Shown: one piece after another, positions 43,456 to 55,011 of the stretch
Layout: the number at the start of each line of letters is the position of its first letter
Position numbering within the stretch: the first letter of the stretch is position 1
NCBI GenBank assembly: GCA_964196195.1
Contig: CAXMSE010000087.1
Location: 8,954 to 72,953 of the forward strand
DNA: 64,000 nucleotides
Source of the DNA: OFTM10 sp964196195
GTDB lineage: Bacteria; Actinomycetota; Acidimicrobiia; Acidimicrobiales; Aldehydirespiratoraceae
Direction of reading: 5' to 3'
Program-made: the position numbers and the translations under genes
The notes under the pieces: model-generated
Seen by the model: only the letters and a program-made list of their open reading frames with translations
Database searches by the model: none
What the model was told of the DNA's origin: nothing

Positions 43456-45483
43456 TCATGACGCCTCCTGACTGCGCGATCTCGGTCTGCGTCGAGCTCG
43501 ACCCGCTCGCGAATCGGATTCTGCTCGTTGGGGAAGATCGACCATCGCGGCCAGATGCGGGCTCGGGGCGGTGGCGTGGGGGAATGCCATCGCGGCCACG
43601 AACAGCTCTTGGAACCGGGGCTCGGTAGCGGTTTCGATCTTCTCGATCGCGATCACTGCCTCAGCCACTTCGCGCCTCTGTTGCGCCGACACGAGCATGC
43701 GCACGGCTCCGGCTCCCGACGAGTTGCCCACTGCTTTCACGCTCTCGACCGGGCAGTCGGGTACGAGGCCGAGGACGAGGGCGTAGACGGGATCGATGTG
43801 GGTTCCGAACGCACCGGCCAGCCTCACGTCGTGCACCTCGGTTACGCCGGCATGCTCCATCAGCAGATCGATACCTGCTCTCAAAGCGGAGGAGGCGAGC
43901 TGGATCTGGCGCACGTCGTTCTGAGTGATTGCCAGTTCGGTAAGTTCCGGACCGGGGTGGTCAGATCCGGTGTCACCGGGTCGGATGACGTATCGGAAGG
44001 TGCGGTCGTTCGCGACGACGCGGCTTGTGCGCTCGGCCAGCGCGCCCTGCACGACGCCGTTGTGATCGCAAAGCCCGGCGAGGAACATCTCTCCGATCAC
44101 CTCGATGATGGCTGATCCGCATAGTCCTGCGATGTCTAGTTTCGCGGTGTCGGCGGCGAATTTCGGATCGTCGGACCACAGATCCGAGCCGATCACCTTG
44201 AAACGGGGCTCGAAGCTATCTCGGTCGATCCGTATGCGTTCGATGGCCCCCGCGGTGGCTCGCATTCCACAAGAGATCTGGGCCCCTTCGAAAGCGGGTC
44301 CGGTGGGTGACGATGCGGCGTAGGTACGTTCGCTGGTGCCGAGCACGATCTCGGCGTTGGTGCCCACGTCGATCATGAGTTGGGGCTGGGTGCTGCGATG
44401 CGTGCGTTCGTTGAGGGTGGCCGCAGCCGCGTCGGCGCCGACATGGCCGGCGATGCAGGGTCCGACATGAGCACGCGCCCCCGGCAGGTCTAGGTCGAGA
44501 TCGGTGGCCCGCATGTCGACGGGAGCGCCGACGGTGAGCGTGAAAGGCGCGGCGCCGAGGGGGGTGGGATCGATGCCGAGGAAGAGGTGGTGCATCACCG
44601 GGTTGCCGACGAGCACCACGTCGTGGATTCGGCGCCGAATATCGGCGTCGGCCAGATCATCGATCATCGAATCGAGGGCCCGGCGTACGGCGCTGGTGAG
44701 TTCGACCTCCCCGCCGGGGTTCATCATCACGTAGGAGACCCTGCTCATCAGGTCTTCTCCGAACCTGATCTGGGGATTCATGGTTCCGGCCGTGGCGACC
44801 ACGTCGCCGGTTGCGAGGTCGACGAGATAGCCCGCAATCGTGGTGGATCCGACGTCGATTGCGACGCCGTACACCGCTTCGTCGAATCCCGGCCTCACGT
44901 CGAGCACCGTTCCGTCGACGTGGACCACGGCCGTGACTCCGTGGTCTCCGGCGACGATCGCAGGGTGGAGGAGGGGAAGGACTCGAGCTTCGATCACCAC
45001 ACCCGCAAGCCCCCAGTCGGCTTCCAGCTGCTGGACGAGGAGTTCGGCATCGGCTCGTTCGTCGCCGAGCTCGAGCTGGGGCAGCTCCACATAACGGGCA
45101 ACGATCATGGGATCCACCGAGAGTCCGGTGAGGTCGATCTTCTTGCGCACGACCGGCCGGTGCACCTGGCTCGAGACCGGCACGTCAACCACTATGTCGG
45201 CGTGCATCCGGGCCTGGCACCCGAGGCGCCCGCCCGGTTCGATGCGGCGTCGGCCCTTGTAGGAATCCTCGCTGGATGTCCGCGCCGACACGGCGTCTTC
45301 GCCGGACGTGACCCCCCACTTGGCGAACTCCCCGAACGAGGGGGTCACCTGACATCTTCCGCACAGTCCTCGCCCGCCGCAGGTGGAGTCGATGTCGACG
45401 CCCACCGAACGTGCCGCGTCGAGAAGGGTTGTTCCGGCAGCGACTTCTGCTGACATGCCCGAAGGCGTGAAGATGGCTCTCAC
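43456..45483 (-). CDS. Corrinoid-activating ATPase, RamA/ASKHA-type (DUF4445)
   Basis: A 675-residue protein. An N-terminal [2Fe-2S] ferredoxin domain has C35, C41, C44 and C89 (CGGRGLCGRC). A linker and an ASKHA-fold ATPase follow, with the phosphate-binding IDVGSTTIAGYLVD and IDVGTNAEIVL motifs of the DUF4445/RamA family. Such proteins use ATP to re-reduce corrinoid methyl carriers that have been oxidised to Co(II). Start GTG 45483 is chosen because it overlaps the upstream stop (GTGA); a longer Arg/Pro-rich frame upstream is judged non-coding. Its length and motifs support a working activator. Confidence 0.9.
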   Translation of the reverse strand: MRAIFTPSGMSAEVAAGTTLLDAARSVGVDIDSTCGGRGLCGRCQVTPSFGEFAKWGVTSGEDAVSARTSSEDSYKGRRRIEPGGRLGCQARMHADIVVDVPVSSQVHRPVVRKKIDLTGLSVDPMIVARYVELPQLELGDERADAELLVQQLEADWGLAGVVIEARVLPLLHPAIVAGDHGVTAVVHVDGTVLDVRPGFDEAVYGVAIDVGSTTIAGYLVDLATGDVVATAGTMNPQIRFGEDLMSRVSYVMMNPGGEVELTSAVRRALDSMIDDLADADIRRRIHDVVLVGNPVMHHLFLGIDPTPLGAAPFTLTVGAPVDMRATDLDLDLPGARAHVGPCIAGHVGADAAAATLNERTHRSTQPQLMIDVGTNAEIVLGTSERTYAASSPTGPAFEGAQISCGMRATAGAIERIRIDRDSFEPRFKVIGSDLWSDDPKFAADTAKLDIAGLCGSAIIEVIGEMFLAGLCDHNGVVQGALAERTSRVVANDRTFRYVIRPGDTGSDHPGPELTELAITQNDVRQIQLASSALRAGIDLLMEHAGVTEVHDVRLAGAFGTHIDPVYALVLGLVPDCPVESVKAVGNSSGAGAVRMLVSAQQRREVAEAVIAIEKIETATEPRFQELFVAAMAFPHATAPSPHLAAMVDLPQRAESDSRAGRARRRPRSRSQEAS

Positions 45484-46388
45484 GCAGTGGCCGGACGGCG
45501 GCGGCCGCCGCGGCGGCGGGCGCCGCCTGCACCTTCGCCTGCGTTGGGGTCGCGGTTCTCGCGGATCCATGCCGCGCAATCCCGGTCGTGGCCGGCAAGC
45601 ACGTCGGCCGCCATCACCGCGGTCTTCACCTCGGCATGCATCGGGTTCATGATCGCCGAGGTCATGCCTGCACCCATTGCCATGGCGAGGAAGGTGCCGG
45701 TGATGGCGTGGCGGGCAGGTAGGCCGAAGCTGACGTTGGAAGCACCGCAGGTGGTATTGACGCCAAGCTCGTCGCGCAGGCGGCGCACGAGGGCGAATAC
45801 CTGCTGACCCGCGGTACCCATCGCTCCGATCGGCATCACCAGGGGGTCGACAACCACATCGTGGGCGGGGATTCCGTAATCGGCGGCCGCGCTGACGATC
45901 TTCTTCGCCACCTCGAAACGCACGTCGGGATCTTCGCTGATGCCGGTCTCGTCGTTGGAGATCGCCACCACCGCGGCGCTCGCCTTGGCGACGAGAGGAA
46001 GCACTCGCTCGAGTACCTCGTTCTCACCGGTGACCGAGTTGATGAGGGGTTTGCCCTGGTACACGGCGAGCCCGGCTTCGAGGGCCTCGATGATCGAGGA
46101 GTCGATGGAGAGGGGCACGTCGGTGACGGACTGCACGAGCTGGATCGCCTGGGCGAGCAGGGCGGGTTCGTCGGCTAGAGGTATGCCGGCGTTGACATCG
46201 AGCATCTGGGCCCCGGCCGCCACCTGGGCGATGGCATCGGCCTCGACGCGGCTGAAGTCGCCCGCCTTCATTTCCGCGGCCAGCAGTTTGCGGCCGGTGG
46301 GATTGATGCGTTCGCCGATCATCACGAAGGGTCGGCCGAAGCCGATCACCACTTCCTTGGTAGCGGAGCTGATCATTGTCTCGGTCAT
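45480..46388 (-). CDS. Methyltetrahydrofolate:corrinoid methyltransferase (pterin-binding)
   Basis: A 302-residue TIM barrel of the dihydropteroate-synthase-like superfamily. The motifs IGERINPTGRK, MLDVNAG and PLSIDSS are the pterin-binding and catalytic blocks shared with MetH, AcsE and MtgA. It moves a methyl group between the corrinoid protein and tetrahydrofolate, linking amine demethylation to the one-carbon pool. ATG 46388 overlaps the upstream stop by one base and its own stop overlaps the RamA-like gene. The last 20 residues are a low-complexity Arg/Gly tail. Confidence 0.92.
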   Translation of the reverse strand: MTETMISSATKEVVIGFGRPFVMIGERINPTGRKLLAAEMKAGDFSRVEADAIAQVAAGAQMLDVNAGIPLADEPALLAQAIQLVQSVTDVPLSIDSSIIEALEAGLAVYQGKPLINSVTGENEVLERVLPLVAKASAAVVAISNDETGISEDPDVRFEVAKKIVSAAADYGIPAHDVVVDPLVMPIGAMGTAGQQVFALVRRLRDELGVNTTCGASNVSFGLPARHAITGTFLAMAMGAGMTSAIMNPMHAEVKTAVMAADVLAGHDRDCAAWIRENRDPNAGEGAGGARRRGGRRRPATA

Positions 46389-46726
46389 CAGGGGGTGTCT
46401 CCGGGGGTTGCGGGGGCGAGTCCGCCGTTGGCCACGAGTGCCTCGATGCGGTCTCGGGTGTAGCTGGTGTTGATGTGCTGGGCGATGGCCTGAGCGGCTT
46501 CGACGGAGTCGCCTTCGATTGGTTCGGTTTCGCGGCGCCATTCGTTGACGTAGTCGTGGGTGTCGGTGAGGCCGGCCACGACAGCGGCCCGGTCGATCGC
46601 CACCTGGAAGTGCTCGTCGAGCAGGATCTTCTCGGTGCCGATCTCGGTGGTGACGCTGACCTGGGCGGGAATATCGCGCCAATAGATGGTGACGAGGCCG
46701 GGGCCACCGCGACGACGTCGACTCAT
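46388..46726 (-). CDS. Small conserved protein (so-called virulence factor family) of the corrinoid operon
   Basis: A 112-residue protein with a basic start (MSRRRR) and the segment VTIYWRDIPAQVSV, followed by ILLDEHFQVAIDRAA. It resembles a small family labelled virulence factor in databases but repeatedly found next to DUF1638 and corrinoid methyltransferase genes; the label has no bearing on function here. Its role is unknown; an accessory or regulatory part in methyl transfer is suggested only by context. It overlaps both neighbours by 1-4 bases. Confidence 0.75.
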   Translation of the reverse strand: MSRRRRGGPGLVTIYWRDIPAQVSVTTEIGTEKILLDEHFQVAIDRAAVVAGLTDTHDYVNEWRRETEPIEGDSVEAAQAIAQHINTSYTRDRIEALVANGGLAPATPGDTP

Positions 46727-47415
46727 CCCGCACCCCCGATATTAGAAATTTGGGTCGTGGGGCTCGAATCTTTGACCCCTGTCGACCGCAATTTGGGTGG
46801 GGGCGGAGTGGATTTGGTGGGGCTACTGATGTGGACGACTGCGGGCTCGAGGTCGCCATAGGTGGTGGCTACCCGCTCGTAGGCGAGCGCGAGGCGCGCT
46901 GCGGCGGCTTCGGCTCGCGCGTCGAGCGACGGATCGTTGGTCTGGGCGAGGTAGATCATCTTGGTGTAGTTGCCGAAGTAGGCGTCGCGTAGTTCGGGGT
47001 GGGCTTCGATGCCAAGGCCGTCCATGATGAGTCGCTCGAAATGTTTCACGAGATAGTCGGTGAGATAGAAGGCGGTGGGGTCGTTGTCGTGCATATCGAG
47101 GAACTGCTGCTGGCCCGCGTAGAACTGGTAGCAGTGGGCGCCCGGCAGCATCTCGATGCCGGCCTCCGCACAGATGTCGGCGAGTTCGCCGGCGGTGCCG
47201 CAATCGGCGTAGCCCAGCAGGACCCGGTCGTATTGCCCGTCGGCTCGAGAGAGTCGGTCGCGTACCGCGTCGGGGATGGAGTGCGGCCGATTATGAAGAG
47301 AAGCCGGCAGGCATTCCATGGTGACGTTGTCGAACTCGTGGAGACGCGTGATGTCGCGGATCTCCCGGGCGAGGGCGCCGCAGGCGAGAATCAGGACCTG
47401 TGGCGCTCGTGTCAT
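46723..47415 (-). CDS. DUF1638-family protein of the corrinoid operon
   Basis: A 230-residue protein that begins with VLILACGALAREI and contains LLGYADCGTAGEL and LPGAHCYQFYAGQ. These cysteine/histidine-containing blocks are typical of DUF1638, a family often encoded with corrinoid methyltransferases. The conserved cysteines could bind a metal or corrinoid-related ligand, but no function is established. The last 35 residues (from about VVHISSPTKS) look disordered and may be a strain-specific tail. It overlaps the corrinoid-protein gene and the small accessory gene by 4 bases each. Confidence 0.8.
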   Translation of the reverse strand: MTRAPQVLILACGALAREIRDITRLHEFDNVTMECLPASLHNRPHSIPDAVRDRLSRADGQYDRVLLGYADCGTAGELADICAEAGIEMLPGAHCYQFYAGQQQFLDMHDNDPTAFYLTDYLVKHFERLIMDGLGIEAHPELRDAYFGNYTKMIYLAQTNDPSLDARAEAAAARLALAYERVATTYGDLEPAVVHISSPTKSTPPPPKLRSTGVKDSSPTTQISNIGGAG

Positions 47416-48113
47416 GCGGCGGCGCGGCGAGCCGCCACCAGTGCCGATGCGGTTTCGGAGGCGACGGCAGCGTCTCGGCAGTAGGCGTCGGCTCCGATGG
47501 CCTCCCCGAACTCCTCATTGAGTGGCGCTCCGCCGACCATGACGATGTAGTCGTCGCGCAGGCCCTTCTCGATGAGGGTGTCGATGACCACCTTCATGTA
47601 GGGCATCGTGGTGGTGAGCAGCGCGGACATGCCGAGGATGTCTGGCTTGTGCTCCTCGAGAGCGGTGAGGAACTGGTCGACATCGGTGTTGATGCCGAGG
47701 TTGATCACTTCGAAGCCTGCCCCCTCGAGCATCATGGCCACGAGGTTCTTGCCGATGTCGTGGATATCGCCCTTCACGGTGCCGACGACCACCTTGCCGA
47801 CAGGTTCGACCCCGGTTTCGGCGAGGAGGGGGCGCAGGATGGCCATACCGGCCTTCATCGCGTTGGCGGCGAGCAGCACCTCGGGCACGAAGAGGATGCC
47901 GTCGCGAAAGTCGATGCCGACGATTCGCATGCCTTCGACGAGGGCATCGTTGAGAACCCGGTCGGCGGCCCAACCCCGCGCGAGCAAGATGTTGGTGCCC
48001 TCGGCGATCTCGTCGGCCAGACCATCGTAGAGATCGTCGTGCATCTGAGCGGTGAGGTCCTCGTCGCCCAGAGCATTGAGATCGATCTCTTCCTCAGCAG
48101 CGTCGTCAGACAT
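47412..48113 (-). CDS. Corrinoid (B12-binding) methyl carrier protein
   Basis: A 233-residue protein of the MtbC/MtgC/MtaC type. An N-terminal four-helix cap domain (about 20-100) precedes the Rossmann-like B12 domain with the DxHxxG motif GDIHDIG (D116, H118, G121), then MSALLTTTM and VMVGGAPLN. The histidine is the lower ligand to cobalt. It carries the methyl group taken by the MttB-like enzyme and gives it to the pterin methyltransferase. First gene of the six-gene minus-strand operon, divergent from leuS. It is the only corrinoid carrier in the window and may serve both MttB homologues. Confidence 0.93.
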   Translation of the reverse strand: MSDDAAEEEIDLNALGDEDLTAQMHDDLYDGLADEIAEGTNILLARGWAADRVLNDALVEGMRIVGIDFRDGILFVPEVLLAANAMKAGMAILRPLLAETGVEPVGKVVVGTVKGDIHDIGKNLVAMMLEGAGFEVINLGINTDVDQFLTALEEHKPDILGMSALLTTTMPYMKVVIDTLIEKGLRDDYIVMVGGAPLNEEFGEAIGADAYCRDAAVASETASALVAARRAAA

Positions 48114-48292
48114 TCTTCCCCTCGGACAATCTTCTCTGGAAACGGTTGCTAGCGGGAGACACGATGCAGGCAGGACGTGGGTGCGCGTGAGCAGAAAAGA
48201 GAGCCAGACGTCTCTCGCTGTCCCGCATCGTGGAACCGTACCGTATCATGAAACACCTCGGCAAGGGAAGCGGTCTCGCTAGCCTGTCCTGC

Positions 48293-51139
<2,847 letters not shown>

Positions 51140-51215
51140 GGGTCACGCGTCGCTGGCGGAGTCGACCCAGTCGCTTACGGAGCCGGGATTCCCTGGATGA
51201 CTCCCCGGCGCTTCA

Positions 51216-51959
51216 TCATGATGCAGGGTTCATGAGCCGGAACGCCTCACCCAGGCCGACACCGGCCATACGGCCGTGGTCCGTCGCCTCGGAGTTGATC
51301 TTTTTGGCGAACGCCGCGGCTTGCGAGCCGTCGTCGTCGACGTCGATCACCATCGTGGTCTCGAACTGGCTCTCGTGGGCGAGCAGGGCATCTACCTTCG
51401 CGTTGACGTGGGCGGGCGCTAGGGCCTCGACGTGGTCGGGCTCCTCACACTCGAAGAGAAGAAGGGCCTCGGGCCGGTGGTGGGGGAGGCCTTGGTCCTT
51501 GAAGTAGTGGGGATCGCGTGCCGCAACGACCGCGTCGAGGGTGACCCAGCCGGCGGCCCGGTGATCGGGGTGGAGTCGCCACCGCCGCCACGGGTCGTGT
51601 CCGAGCACCACTGTGGGTCGGAGCTCTCGGATCACGCGGGCGACCCGGCTTCGGAGCTCTAGACCGGCAACGGGGCCCATGTCGAGATCGCCGTCGGTCT
51701 GGCCGAGGAAGCGAACCTCGCCGGTGGCGCCGAGGCGGCGAGCGGCTTCGCGTTGTTCATCCTGGCGGCGCGCGATCAGGGCGTCGGTGTCGGCATCCAC
51801 ATCCCAGGTGCCCTTCGATCCGTCGGTGGACACCAGCAGATGCACCGTGGCGCCGGCTGCGGCCCACTTGGCCAGGGTGGCGCCGCACTCGAACTCAATG
51901 TCGTCGGGGTGAGCGCCGATGGCGAGGGCGCTGGAGGGTGTCGGAAGATCGACTCGCAT
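51216..51959 (-). CDS. PIG-L-family deacetylase (LmbE-like)
   Basis: A 247-residue zinc hydrolase. The zinc motif AHPDD (H17, D20) opens the protein and the third ligand lies in HPDH (residues 130-133). Actinobacterial relatives include MshB (mycothiol synthesis) and Mca (mycothiol conjugate amidase), but short members also deacetylate other N-acetyl sugars. This protein lacks enough distinguishing features to choose. It is 18 bp downstream of cofC on the same strand and converges on leuS. Confidence 0.87.
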   Translation of the reverse strand: MRVDLPTPSSALAIGAHPDDIEFECGATLAKWAAAGATVHLLVSTDGSKGTWDVDADTDALIARRQDEQREAARRLGATGEVRFLGQTDGDLDMGPVAGLELRSRVARVIRELRPTVVLGHDPWRRWRLHPDHRAAGWVTLDAVVAARDPHYFKDQGLPHHRPEALLLFECEEPDHVEALAPAHVNAKVDALLAHESQFETTMVIDVDDDGSQAAAFAKKINSEATDHGRMAGVGLGEAFRLMNPAS

Positions 51960-51977
51960 TGTCGGAATCCTTGCAGA

Positions 51978-52577
51978 TCAGTCGGTGATGCGCTGCCGCG
52001 TCGCCAGCTCGATGAGGTCGTCGGGATGGTCGATGTCGAGCCCGAGGCGGGGATCGTCGATCACGGTGACGGTGAGTCCGCAGCGTGCGGCTTCCTGCTG
52101 GTGCAGTTCGAACGATCCGGGCCCGTAGGCGAACTTGAAATCGGCGGAGGCCGGGATCGACATCACGTTCGATCCGTCGCGGTGACGGTCGGGGGCGATG
52201 GCCACTCCCGGCCCGTTCACCACCCTCAGATCGTGGGCGAGGGGCAGATCGGCGTGAGCGATGACCACCCGTGCATCAGGAGAAGGGAGCTCGAGGCGAA
52301 CCTCGGCGAACGCGGCAGCGATCGACTGGTTGAGGCCGCGCACGCCAGGTGCCAGAACGCCGACTCCCAATGAGATCGCCCAGTCGCCGACTCCGGCATC
52401 GTCGCTCACGACCCTCACGGGCAGGTCGTGGGCCGCGGCCACGACGGTCTTTGCCATCTGGTGCGCCATGGCGCGACGCTCGTCGGTGGAGAGCACATCA
52501 GCGAGGCGCGATTTGGCATCGTGGAACGACCGGATCGGTACCAGCACCACAGTGTGGCTATTTGGTGACAGGCGCAT
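51978..52577 (-). CDS. cofC: 2-phospho-L-lactate / phosphoenolpyruvate guanylyltransferase (F420 biosynthesis)
   Basis: A 199-residue nucleotidyltransferase of the CofC/FbiD family. VVLVPIRSFHDAKSRLA is the family N-terminal GTP-binding block, and VVIAHADLPLAHDL and LDIDHPDDL are further family signatures. It activates 2-phospho-L-lactate or, in actinobacteria (FbiD), phosphoenolpyruvate with GTP, the first step of coenzyme F420 assembly. Its presence indicates that the organism makes F420, in line with an actinobacterial origin. It diverges from gpsA with about 53 bp between the starts. Confidence 0.9.
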   Translation of the reverse strand: MRLSPNSHTVVLVPIRSFHDAKSRLADVLSTDERRAMAHQMAKTVVAAAHDLPVRVVSDDAGVGDWAISLGVGVLAPGVRGLNQSIAAAFAEVRLELPSPDARVVIAHADLPLAHDLRVVNGPGVAIAPDRHRDGSNVMSIPASADFKFAYGPGSFELHQQEAARCGLTVTVIDDPRLGLDIDHPDDLIELATRQRITD

Positions 52578-52630
52578 TCGGCTCCGCTCCGGCCCCGGTT
52601 CGGGGGCGGCGGCGAGTCTAGGGTGGCGCC

Positions 52631-53632
52631 ATGGATATGCGGGTCGCCGTCGTCGGAGCCGGATCGTGGGGAACCACCGTTGCTCACCTTTGCGCTCACA
52701 ACGCGCCCACCATCATCCACTCGCGCCGCGACGATGTAGCCACCGCGATCAATAACAATCACGAGAACCCGCGCTACCTGGCCGGTTACACCCTGCATCC
52801 CGATCTTCGGGCCTCGACCGATCTCGGCGAGGTGGTTCGTGAGGCCGATGTGCTCGTGATGGGGGTGCCGTCGTCGGGGTTTCGCGACACCCTCCATGAG
52901 GTTCGAGACCATCTGCGCCCGTGGGTACCGGTGGTGTCGCTGGCCAAGGGCCTCGAACTCGGTTCACGAAAGCGCATGACCGAAATAGTGGAGGACGAAT
53001 TGCCCGGTCATCCCGTCGGCGTGCTCACCGGCCCAAACCTGGCCAAAGAGATCCTGGCCGGGAGCGCCGCAGCGGCCGTACTGGCCTTCGCCGACCTCAC
53101 CATCGCCGAGTCCATGCAACCGGTGTTCGCCTCCCAGCTGTTCAGGGTCTACTCCAGCACCGACGTGATCGGCTGCGAGTTGGGTGGGGCTCTCAAGAAC
53201 GTGATTGCTCTGGCGGCCGGCATGGCTGATGGTCTCGAAACCGGCGACAACACGCGTGCCGCGGTGATCACCCGAGGTCTGGCTGAGCTCACCCGGCTCG
53301 GTGTGGCCATGGGCGGACAGCCCGCCACCTTCTCAGGTCTGGCGGGAATGGGCGACCTGCTCGCCACCTGCATGAGCCCCCAGAGCAGGAACCGCCATGT
53401 CGGTGAACGACTCGGCCGCGGCGAGTCGATCCACCAGATCATCGAGGAGATGGATCAGGTCGCAGAGGGAGTGAAGTCTGCTCCGATCGTCATCGAGATC
53501 GCCACCGAGCTCGGCGTCTACATGCCGATCGCGGAACAGGTGCGAGCCTGTGTGCAAGAGGGGCGCAGCGCCAACAGCGCCTACGTGGGCCTGGTCGCCA
53601 ATCCCGCCAATCGCGAGATCGACCCGGACTGA
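52631..53632 (+). CDS. gpsA: Glycerol-3-phosphate dehydrogenase [NAD(P)+]
   Basis: A 333-residue enzyme with the NAD-binding VVGAGSWGT loop, the substrate-binding lysine in ALKNVIALAAGMADGL, and the PATFSGLAGMGDL block, all typical of GpsA. It reduces dihydroxyacetone phosphate to sn-glycerol 3-phosphate for phospholipid synthesis. ATG 52631 is the start (MDMRVAVVG). It heads a plus-strand run with an uncharacterised gene, rnhB and a small membrane protein, spaced only a few bases apart. Confidence 0.95.
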   Translation: MDMRVAVVGAGSWGTTVAHLCAHNAPTIIHSRRDDVATAINNNHENPRYLAGYTLHPDLRASTDLGEVVREADVLVMGVPSSGFRDTLHEVRDHLRPWVPVVSLAKGLELGSRKRMTEIVEDELPGHPVGVLTGPNLAKEILAGSAAAAVLAFADLTIAESMQPVFASQLFRVYSSTDVIGCELGGALKNVIALAAGMADGLETGDNTRAAVITRGLAELTRLGVAMGGQPATFSGLAGMGDLLATCMSPQSRNRHVGERLGRGESIHQIIEEMDQVAEGVKSAPIVIEIATELGVYMPIAEQVRACVQEGRSANSAYVGLVANPANREIDPD

Positions 53633-53635
53633 ACG

Positions 53636-54994
53636 GTGCTGATCGGAGACTTGCAGGGCCCCACGGCCCGAATCGACCGCGCCGGCACTATCACCTCGCT
53701 CGACGCCGGTTGGCAGATCGAGTGGGGGGTTGGTGGAGAAGACCGATGGCGACTCGCCCACGATGAGCGAGCCGTCCGCCAGACCCGCATCGACGACACC
53801 CCCGTTTCGGAGACCTGGCTGCGGGTGCCTGGCGGCGACGTGATCCAGCGGGTTGCCGCGATCAGTGATGGTTCAGGCCGGGCCCTGGTGATCGAGTTCG
53901 AGAACGCCTCTCCCACCGCGGTGGTGGTGGCCCTGGCCGCACGGGTGGCCGGGCGGGTGAAGGGATCTGCCGAGGGCATCACCATCGATGAATCGGCTTG
54001 GATGAGAGGGGAGAGGCCGGCGGGCGGTGTGGTGGTGGTCGAGGGTGATCCGTGGCCGTCGATCATGGCGGGACCGGCGCCGGAGTCGGCGGCTCTCGAG
54101 GGTGCCGAGGTGGGCGCAGGCTTTCTTTTGGCGGTCCCTCATCGCCAGAGCGTGAAGGTGCTGGTCGGGGTGGAAAGCGAGCTCCCGACCCTGTCTGTGG
54201 GTCCGAGGGAGGTAGCTGTCGGATGGCGGCGCGTCGCGGCGACGGGCCTCGAGATCGAAGTGCCCGATGCCGACCTGGTTTCGGCCTGGCGACGGGTGGT
54301 CTGTGATCTGATCCTCGCCGCGGGCTCGACCGCGCCGATCGCCGCCGCCGAGGCAGCCTGGTGGCTCGACGTGGCCGGACTTCACGGTGAGGCGGATCGG
54401 GCGCGCGCAACAGTTGTGGAGGCGGCTCTCGACCATTCCCTGGCCGGTGATCTGGCTGCCGCGGCTCTGAGAGCTCTCGCGTCGCGTGAACTGCTCGCCG
54501 ACAACGCGTCCGGCCTTGATGAGCTGGCCGGACTGCTGGCGCAAGCGGCCGGTCCCAGCCTCGACCGAGCCACAGTTGGGCTGGTCGAGGCCGCACTCGA
54601 GAGCCACTCGCCGCAGGCAGCGGCCGATGCACGCCGACTGGCGGACACCCTCACGGTCACCGACTGGACCGTTGCCACCCGTGTCGCCGACGGAGCTGCA
54701 CGGGTGATCGAGCTGATCGTCGATCAGCCTCATGGGGAAGGTCCGGTTGTGCTGTTGCCGGAGATGCCCGAAGCGTGGCTGGGGCAGACGATCGATGTCC
54801 GGGGTCTGGCCACGCGAGCAGGCTCGATCTCCTTCAGCGTGCGTTGGCACGGCGACAGGCCGGCGGTGCTCTGGGAGCGCACCGGCACCCTGTCGAACCG
54901 CCCTGGGGAGATCACGTTTCCGGGGCTCGATCCCAGCTGGTCGTCGGCCGAAGTGTCCGGCGAGGCCCTGCTCGCCGCGCCCGTGCAGGCCTGA
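53636..54994 (+). CDS. Conserved-looking protein of unknown function between gpsA and rnhB
   Basis: A 452-residue protein with no signal peptide or membrane helix. The N-terminal half (about 1-210) is beta-rich, while residues about 215-350 are an Ala/Leu-rich helical region with repeated EAAL/RAL pairs, and the end returns to beta structure. This beta-then-helical layout recalls glycoside-hydrolase-like (alpha/alpha)6 enzymes, but no catalytic motif is recognised, so function is left open. GTG 53636 starts three bases after the gpsA stop, so it is in the same transcript. Codon use matches its neighbours. Confidence 0.75.
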   Translation: MLIGDLQGPTARIDRAGTITSLDAGWQIEWGVGGEDRWRLAHDERAVRQTRIDDTPVSETWLRVPGGDVIQRVAAISDGSGRALVIEFENASPTAVVVALAARVAGRVKGSAEGITIDESAWMRGERPAGGVVVVEGDPWPSIMAGPAPESAALEGAEVGAGFLLAVPHRQSVKVLVGVESELPTLSVGPREVAVGWRRVAATGLEIEVPDADLVSAWRRVVCDLILAAGSTAPIAAAEAAWWLDVAGLHGEADRARATVVEAALDHSLAGDLAAAALRALASRELLADNASGLDELAGLLAQAAGPSLDRATVGLVEAALESHSPQAAADARRLADTLTVTDWTVATRVADGAARVIELIVDQPHGEGPVVLLPEMPEAWLGQTIDVRGLATRAGSISFSVRWHGDRPAVLWERTGTLSNRPGEITFPGLDPSWSSAEVSGEALLAAPVQA

Positions 54995-55011
54995 CCGGCT
55001 ACCGTCCGGCC

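Noticed and set aside
48114..48292. T-box or cobalamin riboswitch in the leuS/corrinoid divergent gap
   Set aside because: Inverted pieces such as CACGATGC/GCATCGTG exist, but no T-box antiterminator motif or B12-box was recognised on either strand.
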